A stretch of DNA of 64,000 bases from Panagrolaimus kolymaensis (Eukaryota; Nematoda; Chromadorea; Rhabditida; Panagrolaimidae). The position numbers were made by a program, and so were the translations under genes. The stretch covers positions 4,588,001-4,652,000 of the forward strand of contig JAJQJQ010000005.1 of the NCBI GenBank assembly GCA_028622995.1, written 5' to 3'. Under the pieces are notes generated by a model. The model saw only the letters and a list, made by a program, of their open reading frames with translations. It was not told where the DNA came from and ran no database searches. Positions 1 to 11,950 of this stretch are shown in pieces; positions within the stretch are counted from its first letter, which is position 1; each line of letters starts with the position of its first letter.

Positions 1-1
1 A

Positions 2-2155
2 AAGAGAAGACTCGTCGCTCAGTTCATCAATGAAGATGTTGAAGTCGATGATGACGAGGATGAATATGGTTATGATGAAGATAGCGACTTTGGTATTGAT
101 CCTCATGAACGAGAAGAAGCTGAAAAATTCATGCGTGAACAAGAACGTCAACAACCTCATAAAAATCGATTTGCACAAATGTCTGAAGCTCAACTAGCCG
201 AATATTTTCAAACTCGATATGAAACTGATCAAAATAATGGAGGAAATGAAGATTATTACGATTCTATTCATCAGAATGGATTATTACCTGATGCAAGTTC
301 TCCAAATCTCTTCATTGTCAAATGCCGAATTGGACAAGAACGAAGGCTTTGCTTTCAGTTGATGAGAAAATACTTGGCTTTTCTCCGAAGTGAAGAACCT
401 CTTGAAATCAAATCCTTCATCGTCAAAGATAATATAAAAGGGATGATTTACATTGAAGCCTACAAAGCTCCTCACGTTCTCAAAGCTATTGAAAATATTA
501 GCGGGATTAGTCCTTACAACATCAAAATGGTTCCTAAAATTGAAATGGCTGATACTTTAAAAATCATCAAAGAAATTCCAAAACCCAAAGCTCGTAAAAA
601 TGTTCGTGATGCTGACAAGGATTTATCTAAATCTCACACCTTCGCTCCTGGAGATACTATCGATGTTACTGAAGGTGAATTGGTCAACTTGCATGGTCGC
701 ATTCAATCTATTAAAAACGGTGTCGCATACATTAAACCTGAAAACGCTGAACTCAAAGAAAATATCGTTGTTAACCTTGCTGAAATTAAAAAATCATTTA
801 CAATTGGAAACCATGTTGTTGTTACTGATGGACGTTACAAAGGTGATACTGGCATCGTTGTTCGTGTTGAAGAAAATCTTGTTACTCTGTTTATGGATAA
901 GAAAAAAGAAGAAATTAAAATACCTTCTCGTGATGTTCGATTTGCTCCTCATGTTGTTGCTGGTCAAATACCATTTAATAACCGTGGAAAAGAACAACCA
1001 ATCAATAGATTCTATCAAACTAGAAGGGATATGGCTTTGATTGGTAAAAATGTTCGGATTAAAGCAGGACCTCTCAAAGCTCATTATGGTATTGTCAAGG
1101 ATGCAACTGAAACAACCGCCGTTGTCGAACTACACGCGAACTGCAAAGTAAGAAATTTATAAATTTTTATTATCGTATAAAATTACCTCTAGGTTTTAGA
1201 CCATTCAAGTTGACAAAACTCGGTTAGAAATTGTTCAAGGAGCAGCAGGTGTTGGTGCTAACTATGGCAGTCTTGCTAGAACTTCATCAGATTCTGTTCG
1301 TACTCCTGTTAACATCGGTTTTCAAACTCCTATGTATGGATCTCAAACACCTATGCCGGATTCATGTAAGTTTTAATCCTTTTTATTTTGAAATGTATAT
1401 CATTGAGTTTTAGATGTCTCACGTACACCTCATTATGGTAATCAAACTCCTGGTTATGATGGTGGTCGAACTCCATCACATAGTGCTTGGACTCCTACTG
1501 GTTTAAAAACACCAGCCCATTCGACATTTGGACATGAAGATGAATCTGCAAACCAATTAGAATATTCACAATCTATTCCAACTCGCGCTGTTGGTTTCAA
1601 CGAGACTCAAGATGATTCCTATTGTCTAGCACCAAAAAGTGTTAATCCATTTACTTCTGCTGGTGTTTCCAGATATGAACAACCATCGCAGCGCGATGAG
1701 TTTGTTGAACCTTTTCCACCAAGCAAAATTAGCTATGATCATATTCGTAAGTCTTCTAGTTTTATCATCACTATCTTATCTTTCTTATTTTAGCAAATAA
1801 TCTTCTTGAATCTGGTGAATGGTGTGATATTGATATGCTGGTTAACGTCCGTCAAAACTGTAATAGTGTAAATCTTCATGGATCTACTTTACCCATTATT
1901 CGTGTTGATAAAGCCGCTGGTAAAGTTATTGTCAAACATGCAGGTCAAAAAGAAACTGTTTCTATCCATGATATTCTTCCTGCTCCACCAAAGGTAAATG
2001 GAATGGCTCAAATTATTTTTAATGAAAAAACTGGAAGGCTTTATGGATCTGATGCACCGTCTCCAAAAATTGTTCAATCAATCATAAACGACAAAGTTAC
2101 ATTCGATGATGGAGAAGTTGCTATGGTTAAACATTGTGCATCTTGTGTTGATTAA
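2..2155 (+). CDS. spt-5: Transcription elongation factor SPT5, C-terminal two thirds (5' end outside window)
   Basis: Subunit of the DSIF complex (SPT4-SPT5), which clamps RNA polymerase II and controls pausing and processivity in the nucleus. Four exons are visible: 2-1147, 1200-1365, 1414-1746 and 1794-2155, which join in frame to 668 residues. The frame is open at the left edge, so the N-terminus is missing. Reading order: an acidic stretch, an NGN domain from about residue 100 ([15 protein letters not shown]), and KOW modules near residues 213, 264 and 343 ([17 protein letters not shown]). A C-terminal repeat region of TP-containing units follows ([23 protein letters not shown]), which in the family is phosphorylated by P-TEFb. 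The last exon encodes the terminal KOW pair ([16 protein letters not shown]). Introns are 47-52 bases. Identification is firm from domain order and motif wording. Confidence 0.95.
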
Positions 2156-2638
2156 CTTACACTTGTAATATTATTGTTTTTGCATTGTTTTGTTGTTTTT
2201 TGCTTTGATACGGGTATAAATTATTATTTAAAATCTTAGTGCTCTTAATGGATTATAAAAGTTTAGAGGAATCTCTGATTTTTAAGGATCTATGAATTAA
2301 ATGTTTAAACACAAAAAAGCATGAATGTTTCAAAAAATGAAACAAAAATATCCGAAATTACTTGATTGTATTTCACTGAAATTTCGCAAAGTCATTATGC
2401 AAATATTAAAAGCTAAAAAAATTTCATTTACATTTTGTCTTTCTTTTTTTTTTGTTTACTGTAGTTTGTGATCGCCATTTTCATCTTTGAAGCTTCCATT
2501 GATTGGTTGTATCAAGTCAAAAAGAAAGAATGAGAGCTCCCTCCACCTACAGTGAAATTAAATCAAGGTGATAATGTCAAACGAAAACTTGGCGGCTGAA
2601 GTTGACAAGAAATTTAATCAAAATCTTTGTTTAGAATA
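2156..2638. other. Intergenic, SPT5 3' flank
   Basis: A/T-rich DNA after the SPT5 stop. It probably contains the SPT5 3' UTR. No open reading frame with coding character was seen. Confidence 0.6.
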
Positions 2639-2849
2639 GGGTTGTCGATTTCCCGGGAATTTCCCGGGAAATGCCTCAGGGCATTTGGACATAATTCAAA
2701 TTAATTTTGGTTTTTTTACAAATTTGTAAAGAAAATATTAATTCACCATGCTTTTTCTATGTAATGCCAAAAAAAAAATACATAAAAATAAGTCATCAAT
2801 AAAAAGTTATGCTGAAATTTCTCGCATTTCCCGGGAAATTTGACAACCC
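2639..2849. mobile_element. Short non-autonomous DNA transposon (MITE) with TA target duplication
   Basis: The ends are inverted copies: GGGTTGTCGATTTCCCGGGA on the left and TCCCGGGAAATTTGACAACC plus a final C on the right. TA dinucleotides flank both sides (2637-2638 and 2850-2851). A 211-bp element with no reading frame, imperfect terminal repeats and TA flanks fits a Tc1/mariner-type MITE. The inner part is A/T-rich. Confidence 0.75.
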
Positions 2850-2885
2850 TAGTTTAGAAGTCAAATAAAATTAGCAGTTTATTTA

Positions 2886-3148
2886 CAATCCGACGCATCG
2901 CCTTTAATACAACCGACCTCCAAAAACCGGCAAAAACCGACCAGCATCGACCAACTATTTTCATTTAGTTTTTCATTTTCGAAATCTTTCGAAACATTTT
3001 GTAAAAAAAAATTTCGAAAGGTTTCGAAAAATTTGAGAATTTCGAAAGATTTCGAAAATGAAAAACTAAATGAAAATAGTTGGTCGATGCTGGTCGGTTT
3101 TTGCCGGTTTTTGGAGGTCGGTTGTATTAAAGGCGATGCGTCGGATTG
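2886..3148. mobile_element. Foldback MITE with arms over 100 bp, TA-flanked
   Basis: The left arm starts CAATCCGACGCATCGCC and the right arm ends GGCGATGCGTCGGATTG. The arms pair almost perfectly for over 100 bases into a centre near 3017. TA lies on both sides (2884-2885 and 3149-3150). Reading frames in this stretch are mirror copies of each other and do not look like genes. A TA target duplication again points to the Tc1/mariner group, but its TIR differs from that of the element at 2639. Confidence 0.7.
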
Positions 3149-3162
3149 TAGGTACCGGCATG

Positions 3163-3302
3163 CAGCGATGGCAGCCAATAGACAAATCTGTCTATCGCAA
3201 CCGACAGACACGGTAAAAAAAAATTTCTTTCGTTGTCTGGCGCAAAAAAGTGTGGGGCTGTCGGTTGCGATAGACAGATTTGTCTATTGGCTGCCATCGC
3301 TG
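3163..3302. mobile_element. hAT-type MITE with 8-bp target duplication CCGGCATG
   Basis: The termini are CAGCGATGGCAGCCAATAG and its inverse. They are flanked by a direct 8-bp repeat CCGGCATG at 3155-3162 and 3303-3310. An 8-bp duplication with a TIR beginning CAGCG is the hallmark of hAT elements. Arms of about 45 bases also contain a small internal palindrome around AGACAAATCTGTCT. The element sits directly beside the foldback at 2886-3148. Confidence 0.8.
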
Positions 3303-3310
3303 CCGGCATG

Positions 3311-4030
3311 TACATTTAGCCAAGCGAATGCCAAAAAAAAAGATGGCAACGATGTCATTTGAATTTTAAAAATTTTAAATGCTTTAAATCATTTATGTAT
3401 TATTTATGTTATTTTTTGATCTTTATCACATTAGAAAGCCCGTAAAAAACTGTTATTGACATATTTAATTCTTATAGATCGAAATATGGGGAAAATGGGT
3501 CGAAAAACAGTTTTTTATTCTTCCCGGGCCAGATTAAAGGTCGACTAATTTTTATTTTTTGATATTCTTATTCCTCACCCAAAAATGCAGGTATAATAAA
3601 TAAATCCTAGGTGGCGGTCAAGAGAAAAGTCACTTTTTCAAAGCAAAAACCATAAAAATGGTGAAAAATGTGGGCATCAGCAAGTGAAAAATGTTGCTTT
3701 TTCTTGTTTTTCATTTGCAACATGCAAAAAATCAAAGGGGAAGAAAACCTTTTTCGTTGCCATTTTTTATTTCAGATCCAAATATTAAAACCTTGATATC
3801 TTAATTGGGAGTTTATTAAAATTTATTTTTTCTTCTATCATTAAATTCCCCGTATTTGAAAGTACCTATCTCCTTAAACAAAATATCAAAACAAAATAAC
3901 TCCATTTTTTGCTTGCCGGTACCTAAGTTTATTGCATTAACAAAAAAAAATCAGAAACTCAAAATTTTTGAATTGCGGCTATTTTTTTTATTTTCCCAAT
4001 AATTTATATTTATTTTTTTAACCATACATT
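3311..4030. other. Intergenic, no gene seen
   Basis: A/T-rich with homopolymer runs. No coding frame or repeat structure stands out. Confidence 0.5.
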
Positions 4031-4032
4031 TA

Positions 4033-4333
4033 AAGATAGCGATGATAGTGTTCTCACTGAAGGTATCGATGAAGAATCACAAATTAATGGATTAGCCAAA
4101 GAAGACACATTGGATAATGTTGCTGAAATAAGTAAACAACGATAATTAAAATATTATGAGTTAAACTGTTTAATTTTCTGTTAAAATTGCTTTAAAATAA
4201 ACTTTTTTACTAATATTTTCTTTCTTCTTTTTTTCTTTTGTGTTGTTGATGAAACTATTATGTTTGCTTTTAGGAGGAATTCCCTGAGGATATTAGTAAA
4301 GTCACAAAAAGAAGAAGAAGAGGAGAGCCTTAG
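4033..4333 (+). other. Possible orphan terminal exon(s) of an unlocated gene
   Basis: Two short stretches read like coding ends. From 4033 to 4146, after a TTTAAAG acceptor-like site, an acidic frame (SVLTEGIDEESQINGLAKED) runs to a stop. From 4274 to 4333, after TTTGCTTTTAG, a frame EEFPEDISKVTKRRRRGEP ends in TAG, followed 40 bases later by AATAAA. The two frames do not join in phase, and no upstream exon was found between SPT5 and here. They may be alternative 3' exons, gene remnants or chance. Confidence 0.2.
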
Positions 4334-4390
4334 AAATGAAGGAAGCTTGTGTTGTATGTGTATCTTTAATAAAATGCTATAATCATACAT

Positions 4391-7300
4391 TAAGTTTTTG
4401 ATCTTTGCTCGTGGCTCTTACTTTTTTGTTTGTCTCCAAAAACAACAAACACCAATAAAAAAAAGCGAAAAAGGAAAGAGAAAAAAACAATTTCAATTTA
4501 GTCCCTAATGGCATGGATGGTACAGAGTCCAGTAGCAATGAAATGCATCAAAGCAGCCTAAAATAAAATAAAAATGAAGCAAGCCATTGAAGAAATATAT
4601 TTTCTCCAAAATGGCATCTTTTTATTTTATTTTGGGAGAAGACAAATTGAGTTTGTTTCAGTGACATTTTTGGTGGGGAATGATGCTGCTGCTACTTGCT
4701 TCCAAAATATTTAAAAAGAAAAAAAAATGCTCAAAAGGCAAACCACCATTTTTAGAAGCAACCCAATAAAAAAGAGAGAAGCTATTGCTGATGGTGGTTA
4801 CAATGACAATGACTTTACAATGAGAAGCTTGGTCAACCACCAGAAGCATCACCACCAAAAATGGCAACCAAATTTTTTAAAGGCGTTGTCTCCATTTTTT
4901 TGTTGTTGGAAAATCTTCGATCGCTTAGAATTTTATTTTAACGTTTCTTTTTCCTTTTTTGTTTTCTAAAAAACGAAGGGTAAAATTGAGTATTTTTTGA
5001 TTCTAGTTTTTTTAGAGGAGAAAATGTTTAGAAATAGTAGTAGCTGCTAATAAAAAGAATGGCACCATTCAACAAAGGCAACTTTTCACTATGAATAAAC
5101 AACAAACTCTAAGGGAATGCGGCATTGAAAGAGATTGTATTCATTTATAGTCTCATGAAAAGGGATTAAATAACTTCATGGAGATGAAGTTATTTATCCA
5201 CCCATAAATCATATACATATTCTTTAGATAATGATCGAATAAAAAAATCAGAAAAGTTGAATGCGTTTGAACCTAATCTAATCTGCCATGTTCTTACCCC
5301 AAATTTAAAGCAAAACGTCTTTTTCGAATGATAGAAATGGTGAGACCGATAAAGTTCTTGGATTAAACCTTTTAATTACCGTACTGTACTGTATTCAAGA
5401 TTTGTGATATATCGGTTTAAAACAGCTGATTTTAGGATAGTAGTTAAATTATTACTTTTTGGTTAATCTATTGACAAACCCAACATTAAAATTTCATTTA
5501 AGGAAATATCGACTTTTCGTTTTTGAACATTACAACAAAGTTTGGAATTTATTATCACGTTCAAAAGAAGTATGTATGTTTTTGAACATTTTGCGCCTTG
5601 AAATTGAACGTAAATAAATGTCTATGTTTTGAACCATTTTCCCCGAATAAATTCCTTTGCATTGCAATAAATAATCTTTCGTTAGCGCAAACAAAAAGTG
5701 CCATGTTTATTATTTTCTTCCCCCAAAAAAGTGTTTAATAAACAACTACTTCTAAAAATAAAATAAAAGGGTGTAAAAAATAGGATTTAATCTTTTCCCC
5801 CTTTTTTTTAACTAACTAAAAAAGAAGAAGCGTCGCTTTTCAAAGCCACACAAAATTGACTTTTTTAGATGCGAAGTTTTTTTTATTTTTTTCAAAAGGG
5901 TTTGGAAAGACTGCTTCATCTTTTCCTTCTTTCTGATTATGAAATTTATTTGGTGCTACTCTCTTTTAAAAAATAAAAGCATCAGAAGAGACAACTTCGG
6001 AAATGAAGGCTTCATTGCTGGCGAAAAGATTGTAGTAACGACGACGACTTTGTTTTTTAGCCATCATCATTTTCTTTTTTGGGTTTATTTTAAGCTTCTC
6101 CTACTCCATATATGTATATGTATTGCTTTGCTTTCAATACTCCGACAACAACAAAAAGAGTAATCATTTTTTGTTTTTGGTTGCCCTTTTCTAAATGATT
6201 ACTTTCTTTTTTCCATCCTTCGCTTTCTCTCTTGCATATTTTCTTCTTTAGTTTTCCATATAAAAAAGTAACAATTTTTTGAAGCCAAAAAGAACGTTGT
6301 AAACAAGTTTGTTGTTGGTGGTATTGCAATTGCTAAAAAAATTTTTTTCGGGAAATCAATCATAAAATAAGAATTATATTTGGCATTTAACCAAAAATTA
6401 AGAGAGAGAGAGAGAGAGTTAATGAATATGGTGTAATGATGTTCCATTTTTTTCTTTCTTTCTTTGATTGTCACATTTTCATTAATGATTGACATTCCAA
6501 TTTCTTTGATACTACATATCGATGGTTGTTGGCAATTGCGATAATGGTGGTAGGAGTAGTGGCAGCTGACCTTTTTTTTCTTAAATTTTTAAAAGCTAAT
6601 AACGGTCCGGATTTAAAAAAATTTCTTTTTGATTGACTTTAAATTTTAAGGATTGAAACATGTGTGATTTGAGGGTTCTATAAAAAATCAAAATAAATAA
6701 ATATATGAGTCATAATCACCCCATTTTTTTAGTCGGCATTAAACAGCATGATCTTTTTTTAAAATTAAAAGTTTTCAGGCATCGTCTTGAAAATTAGTAT
6801 ACTTAATAATTTTGGCTTTCTCATTTTTTTTAGTTGCTTTTTTGGTAAACGTGTGTTTTATCAAAACAAAAAACATTGTCCTCTTCCTATGTTATAATAT
6901 AGTATTTTTTCATCAAAGCCCTTGATTAACCATTCAAAAATCCTTTTTTTAAATTCATTTATGCATAGTTAAAATATAACCATCACCAACCAAATTTGCA
7001 CACATTAACCTTATTCTTTTTCGATAAAAATTTTTTTTATTTTGATACTTTTTTATTTTTAAATCCTCTTTTTCTCGTTTTAATAACACTAATAACAATT
7101 TTTTATATTTCTCTAATATTTTCACACTTTTTCGAACAATTTTACGGATTGTATTTGATGGAGTGGAATGAAAAAGTGCAACGCCATCATTGCTGCCGTT
7201 AATAAAGAGGCAAAGCAAAAAGGAAGGTAAAAATAAAAATGAAGTGTCGTCGTCGGGGAATAGAAAGGGCAAAGCCACACCGCCGCCATATATTTTCTTG

Positions 7301-8654
7301 CAAAAATATAATATTAAATCTTTTTATTTTTTGATAATTATTATTTTTCAGGAAATAAATGAATGACCGGTGACAGACAGCAACCAAGAGAGCGCGGAAA
7401 AAAAAATATTATAGTTTTTCTCATCCAAAATTTATGCAATAATTTTTATATTGGGTTTTTCTCTTTTTGTGGATTACTTCAAAATTTGATGTTATTATTT
7501 TTAAGTGTTTATTAAAAAAATTGTTAATTGGGTTAGTGTGGTTGAGAAGAGAAGAAGAAGATCCACAAACACCGCCATTCCCTGCTGCTGGCGTTCCTTT
7601 TTTTCATTTGAGTCCCAATATTGGGCTGCTGCTCCTGCTATTCGCGCGAACAATCCATCTATCGTTTTTATTGCAATTCCAATTGAAAAATAAAAAATTA
7701 CAATCGTTCTCAAAAATTTTTTTGCTAATCTGGTTTTTGTTTTTGTCTTTTCTCTTTGGATGATGGGTTTTTTGTTATAATACCACTTAAAAACATGCCA
7801 TCGTCTGCTTCGGATTAGTTGGGCTATTGGCTGCACTGTTCCAACTGCAACAGAGACAGAAGCATCATTCGATTATGAAATGAGAAAAAAAGAATGGATC
7901 ATAAAAAAAGAAAAATGAGCTAATAATTTTCATATTTTTTTATTAGTTTTGTTTTTAAAAAAATGATAGTTGACACCCAGGCTAAAATTGATTCTGGTCA
8001 CTAATTTCCATCGTTTCCGGTGAGTATTAAATAAAAGTGATATCTATGGAACGAATGCTTTTCCAGAAAGCTTTAAAAATAAAAAAAATCTGGTGAATCA
8101 TTACTGATTTTTAGTGATTTTTTTGGAAGGAAATAAATTGTAAACAATCCGGGTTTACTCATTCACAGTGCGCTGCCTACCACAATCAGCACAGAAATAT
8201 TTAGAAGCCATGGAAGCTGAATCATAGCCTTGCAATGGCCATGTTTGTTTACGGCTACATTTTTTTCTTGTTATGCTGATCATGAGCTCACTTGATTTTT
8301 GGCGGCTATAAAAGAAAATTCACAATGGAAGACAAGGCATCATACTTGAACTTTGATGAATGCTTACAATGGCTGCATTTATTAATGACCTTCTTTCATC
8401 AAACTCTTAATTTTTTATATATTTGTCTTTTGCTTTTACTGACCATAAATTTTCGGACTAAAAATACTTGTGGCTTTTCGTATTACTTTTTCCTAAAAAA
8501 AACTTTCTCTATGTCTCTTGTTGATGATGATGATGGCGTTTGTAGAAGAAGTAAAAAAATTCAATGACCCTTGCCCACTTTCTTTTTCTTTGACAAAAAA
8601 AGCTATAATTCTTTGTTAATGATAGTCAATGCTAAAGGCGAAATGCCACATGTG
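4391..8654. other. Long gene-poor A/T-rich interval
   Basis: About 4.3 kb with long runs of T and A, short AG repeats (for example GA dinucleotides near 6402-6418) and only small frames that cross homopolymers. One short frame at 8168-8228 follows an acceptor-like ACAG and reads CLPQSAQKYLEAMEAES before a stop. It is too short to call. The interval may be regulatory or hold introns of a gene not recognised here. Confidence 0.4.
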
Positions 8655-8662
8655 GCAAGCAC

Positions 8663-8842
8663 CAGTGTGACGGATTTTTTTTTTTATCGCCTCGCTTCTC
8701 GCCTCCGCCTCTGAGGCGAAGGAGGCGATAAAAATACGTTAGTTTTTCGATACATCGCCTCCGCCTCAGCCTCCGCCTCAGAGGCGAGAGGCGCCTCGTG
8801 AGGCGATGGAGGCGCCTCATGAGGCTGAGGCGTGTCACACTG
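8663..8842. mobile_element. hAT-type MITE with GC-rich GAGGCG repeat core and 8-bp target duplication
   Basis: Starts CAGTGTGACGG and ends GTCACACTG. It is flanked by the direct repeat GCAAGCAC at 8655-8662 and 8843-8850. TIR start CAGTG and an 8-bp duplication fit the hAT superfamily. The 180-bp interior is built of GCCTCCGCCTC units and their inverse GAGGCG, so it is strongly self-complementary and far more GC-rich than its surroundings. There is no coding capacity. Confidence 0.85.
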
Positions 8843-8850
8843 GCAAGCAC

Positions 8851-11800
8851 CCAAACTGATAGATATATACTCTCCGCCCATTTCTATGACTTTGGGCTGT
8901 GCTACAACAACAACAACCACCATCTATCTCTCTCTTCCAACTCCAACATAAAAAAGCGCAAAAAAGACGTTTCAATTATTTTTTTTATTGAAGCCTAAAA
9001 TAGCTGCAGTTTTGAGAAAATTTTAAACTCAAAACAATACTACTTTTCTTTTCATTTTTACTTTTCCATTTTGAAATGGAGAGAGATGTTAGCAATTAAC
9101 GGCTTATACTCTCATCTTAGTTCGCCTGCTTTTCAACCAAGAGGCAAGCAAGCAGTACCGATCCTGGCAATGAAGAAAGTAGCAAGCTTGCGGGAGGAAT
9201 GAAGAAAAGAGGGAGGATGCTTGCTCCACTTTTCTTCTTTTTGTTTCACAAAAAGGCATTTGTTTCATTTAACTATCGTCTTCTTCTTTTTGGGTTATCC
9301 CTTACTCACATCCTCCAAAACAGCAAAAAACCTATCTTTCGAGGATGGGCCTTTCCTTTGTTTTTTTCGTTGCATTCAAAAATAGCAATCGAATGAGCAG
9401 CATCAGCAGTAGCAGCAAAGCCGAAAAGAAGACAACTGCTCGCTCGCTTCCCTCTGTTGTTGTTGTTATTTTCTACCATTTTCCTTTTTTATATTTTATT
9501 CTGGAAGTCTTTTTTCTTGGATAAATGTCATTTTTTCTGTCTTTCTGTCATTTGGTAGGTTGGAAAATGGCCAACCGCCAAAAAGCGCAAGCGAAGAGCG
9601 AAGGAAGGAAGAATAAAGGAGCGGAGATCAAAATCGTCGTCGTCATGTATTCTTCTTCATCTTCATGCTTTCATGTTGGCTACACGCTAACCACTATACC
9701 AAAAACAACAACAACAAAACACAGACATTCATGCCAAAAATATATTTATATTTTCATTTATTTGACTCTTTTTTTGCTTTTTACAAAATTTTATAAATAA
9801 TAATAATATCATCGCTATGACAACCAATGCTCTCGCGCTCGCGTCGTGGTTAATTTAAAATTAGATGCCGGTTGTGTTGTGTTTTTGTGGGGTGAGTTGA
9901 GTTTATTAACGCATAAATACCCAGGTTTGAAAAGAGGATGGATGGAAGAGGGATTCATTTATTTCGTCCTTGCATTCGCTCTATTTTTTCGATCTTTAGA
10001 AAGCGGCTTTAAAATAAAAATGACCTCCCATTTCATAATTACCCCCATAAATTAATAGCTCTCCAGTCTTCTTCTCCCTCTTCGCTTCCCTTATTCCCAA
10101 TTCTATTCTTCACTCATTTTTATGCCAGCTTTGCAGCAGCAGTAGCGAGCGACACCAGCAACTGCGCTGCTCTGCGACTTACCGTAATCTCCATCTCCCT
10201 TCCTTTTTCTCTTTTTGCTCCTTTGCTTTTTGAGTGAACCTTTTTTTCACTCTCTTTTTTGAGTTTAAAAAAAGTTGCAAAAATTGTCTTTGATTTTTAA
10301 ACAATTTTTAAATAGAAAAAAATATCCATTAACGCTCTCGTTTTATTTATTTCCTTAAAATTGGTGATGGTGTGGCACTTCACTTAACTTTTTTTGTTTG
10401 TAAGAAAAAGAAGGTAGTCAATGTCTCCATTGTTGAGGACCAAATGTACATACACCAAATTTATTTTATTTTTTCATCCATAAATTGGTCGTCGTCGTCC
10501 ACTTCTTTATTCTTCTTCTACTACTTGCCCTCTCTTATTCAAGGTCAATCTGAGGCAATCGGTTTCCTTTTCTCCTTCTTTTAAAGAATGAACGATTCAT
10601 TCATTTTTATCCAAATTTTTTATTTTCGGCTCTTAGTGTAAAAAAAAAAAAAGAAGTCAAAGATGTTTCCTTGTTTGATTACTCTTTTCCATTTATTAGT
10701 TAGTTACTTTAAAATTGTTTGATTTTCAAATTTGGGCTTTCTTTTCCGATCAAAAAAAATATTAATTTCCAATATCGCGGTGGCAATAATAAAAAAGGAA
10801 GGGGAAGTTCATTTTTGAAGCAACACAACAAATATTCAAATCACGCCTTCATCATCATCGTTTGTTATTCAAGGTCAGAAACAGAGTCCCGAAAATTTTT
10901 CGAGCCATCGACGAGAGATAAATAAAAAATTTGAATATACGCATAGTTTCTATTCTTTATATTTTATTTTTGGCGGTCATTGTCCTTGAAATTATGTTTG
11001 TAAAAACTATACATCTCTCTTTATTATTTATTCGATGCGATTTTTTTGGAAGTTTTGACCATCGTCTTTTTTGATTTTTCTTCCAGAGTATTCAGCCTCT
11101 AGCAATCTGTCAATTTGCTTTTTTTTGGTGATCTTTTTGGCAGGTGCCCAAACGCGAAGAAGAAGATCCTTTTGCATGCCAGAGCCCCCTCGTGATGCGA
11201 AGAAGACTGCTATTTCGTGTTTTACCAAATATCCAATCCGCTTCGATCCACATTTTCTTTTTTTTTCTTTTTGTCAAAAAAAATTTTTTGAAAAGGGCAC
11301 CTTCTGGCGTCTTCCTAACATACAAAAGAAAAATAAAAGCCCGCGCGAATGTTGTCTTAGTCTTTATCTTGAATCCGGGTTTATGGCCCAACATCGTCCA
11401 TCGTCGCCAGCTGCTCAGTGAGATCCATCCTTTAAAAAAGTGCCGCAAAAAAGACTTTTTCTTTTCATTTTGAAAATTTGTTTATTCTTTGAAAAACTGT
11501 TTCAGCTTTTTGTTAGATAAAAGTTGATGATCGATGGATGTCTCTCTCCATCCTAATCATCACTTCTTCTTTTTTTTTCACCCACGAAACAAAGGATTGT
11601 TTTCACATTTGTCGCTAAATATCTTTTTTACTTGGATGACTCAAAGCTTGTTTATGCTTAGTTTCATTTCCGGTGTGTTTGTGTGCCATCATTCATTTAT
11701 TTTTAAAATAAAAGAAAGAAAATTTTGATCTTTTCTTTCGTCTAAATTGCCGAAAAAATTTTTAATGCGTGTAAAAAAAGAATGACCTTCAAATTTGCGA

Positions 11801-11950
11801 ATTCTTTTTTTTTTTTTGCTACTGCCGCGATAAACAACCCTGTGTTTATAACGAATGTATGAACTCAAAATAATTGTGACTCATTTCTTTGCAGTGAACC
11901 TTATTTTTTAATTTCTCGTTGACTTCTACTGCTACTGCTGCTGTGAAATC
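8851..11950. other. Gene-poor interval upstream of the aquaporin gene
   Basis: About 3.1 kb of A/T-rich sequence with trinucleotide patches and no convincing gene. Its right end holds an acceptor TTCTTTGCAG at 11884-11893, 57 bases before the aquaporin ATG. That acceptor suggests a 5' UTR intron or a trans-splice site. Confidence 0.45.

Noticed and set aside
2879..3362. Overlapping frames on both strands that encode the same Cys/Asp-containing peptides
   Set aside because: They are mirror images caused by the inverted repeats of the MITEs at 2886-3302, not genes.
8168..8228. Frame CLPQSAQKYLEAMEAES after an ACAG acceptor-like site
   Set aside because: Reads like coding sequence but is only 20 codons with no upstream exon. 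Left as a note in the interval entry.
8632..8998. Arg/Leu-rich and Glu/Ala-rich frames around 8.7 kb
   Set aside because: They arise from the GAGGCG/GCCTCC repeat of the hAT MITE.
11028..11473. Several overlapping frames of about 110 codons on both strands
   Set aside because: They overlap each other, cross homopolymers and show no family motif or splice partners.
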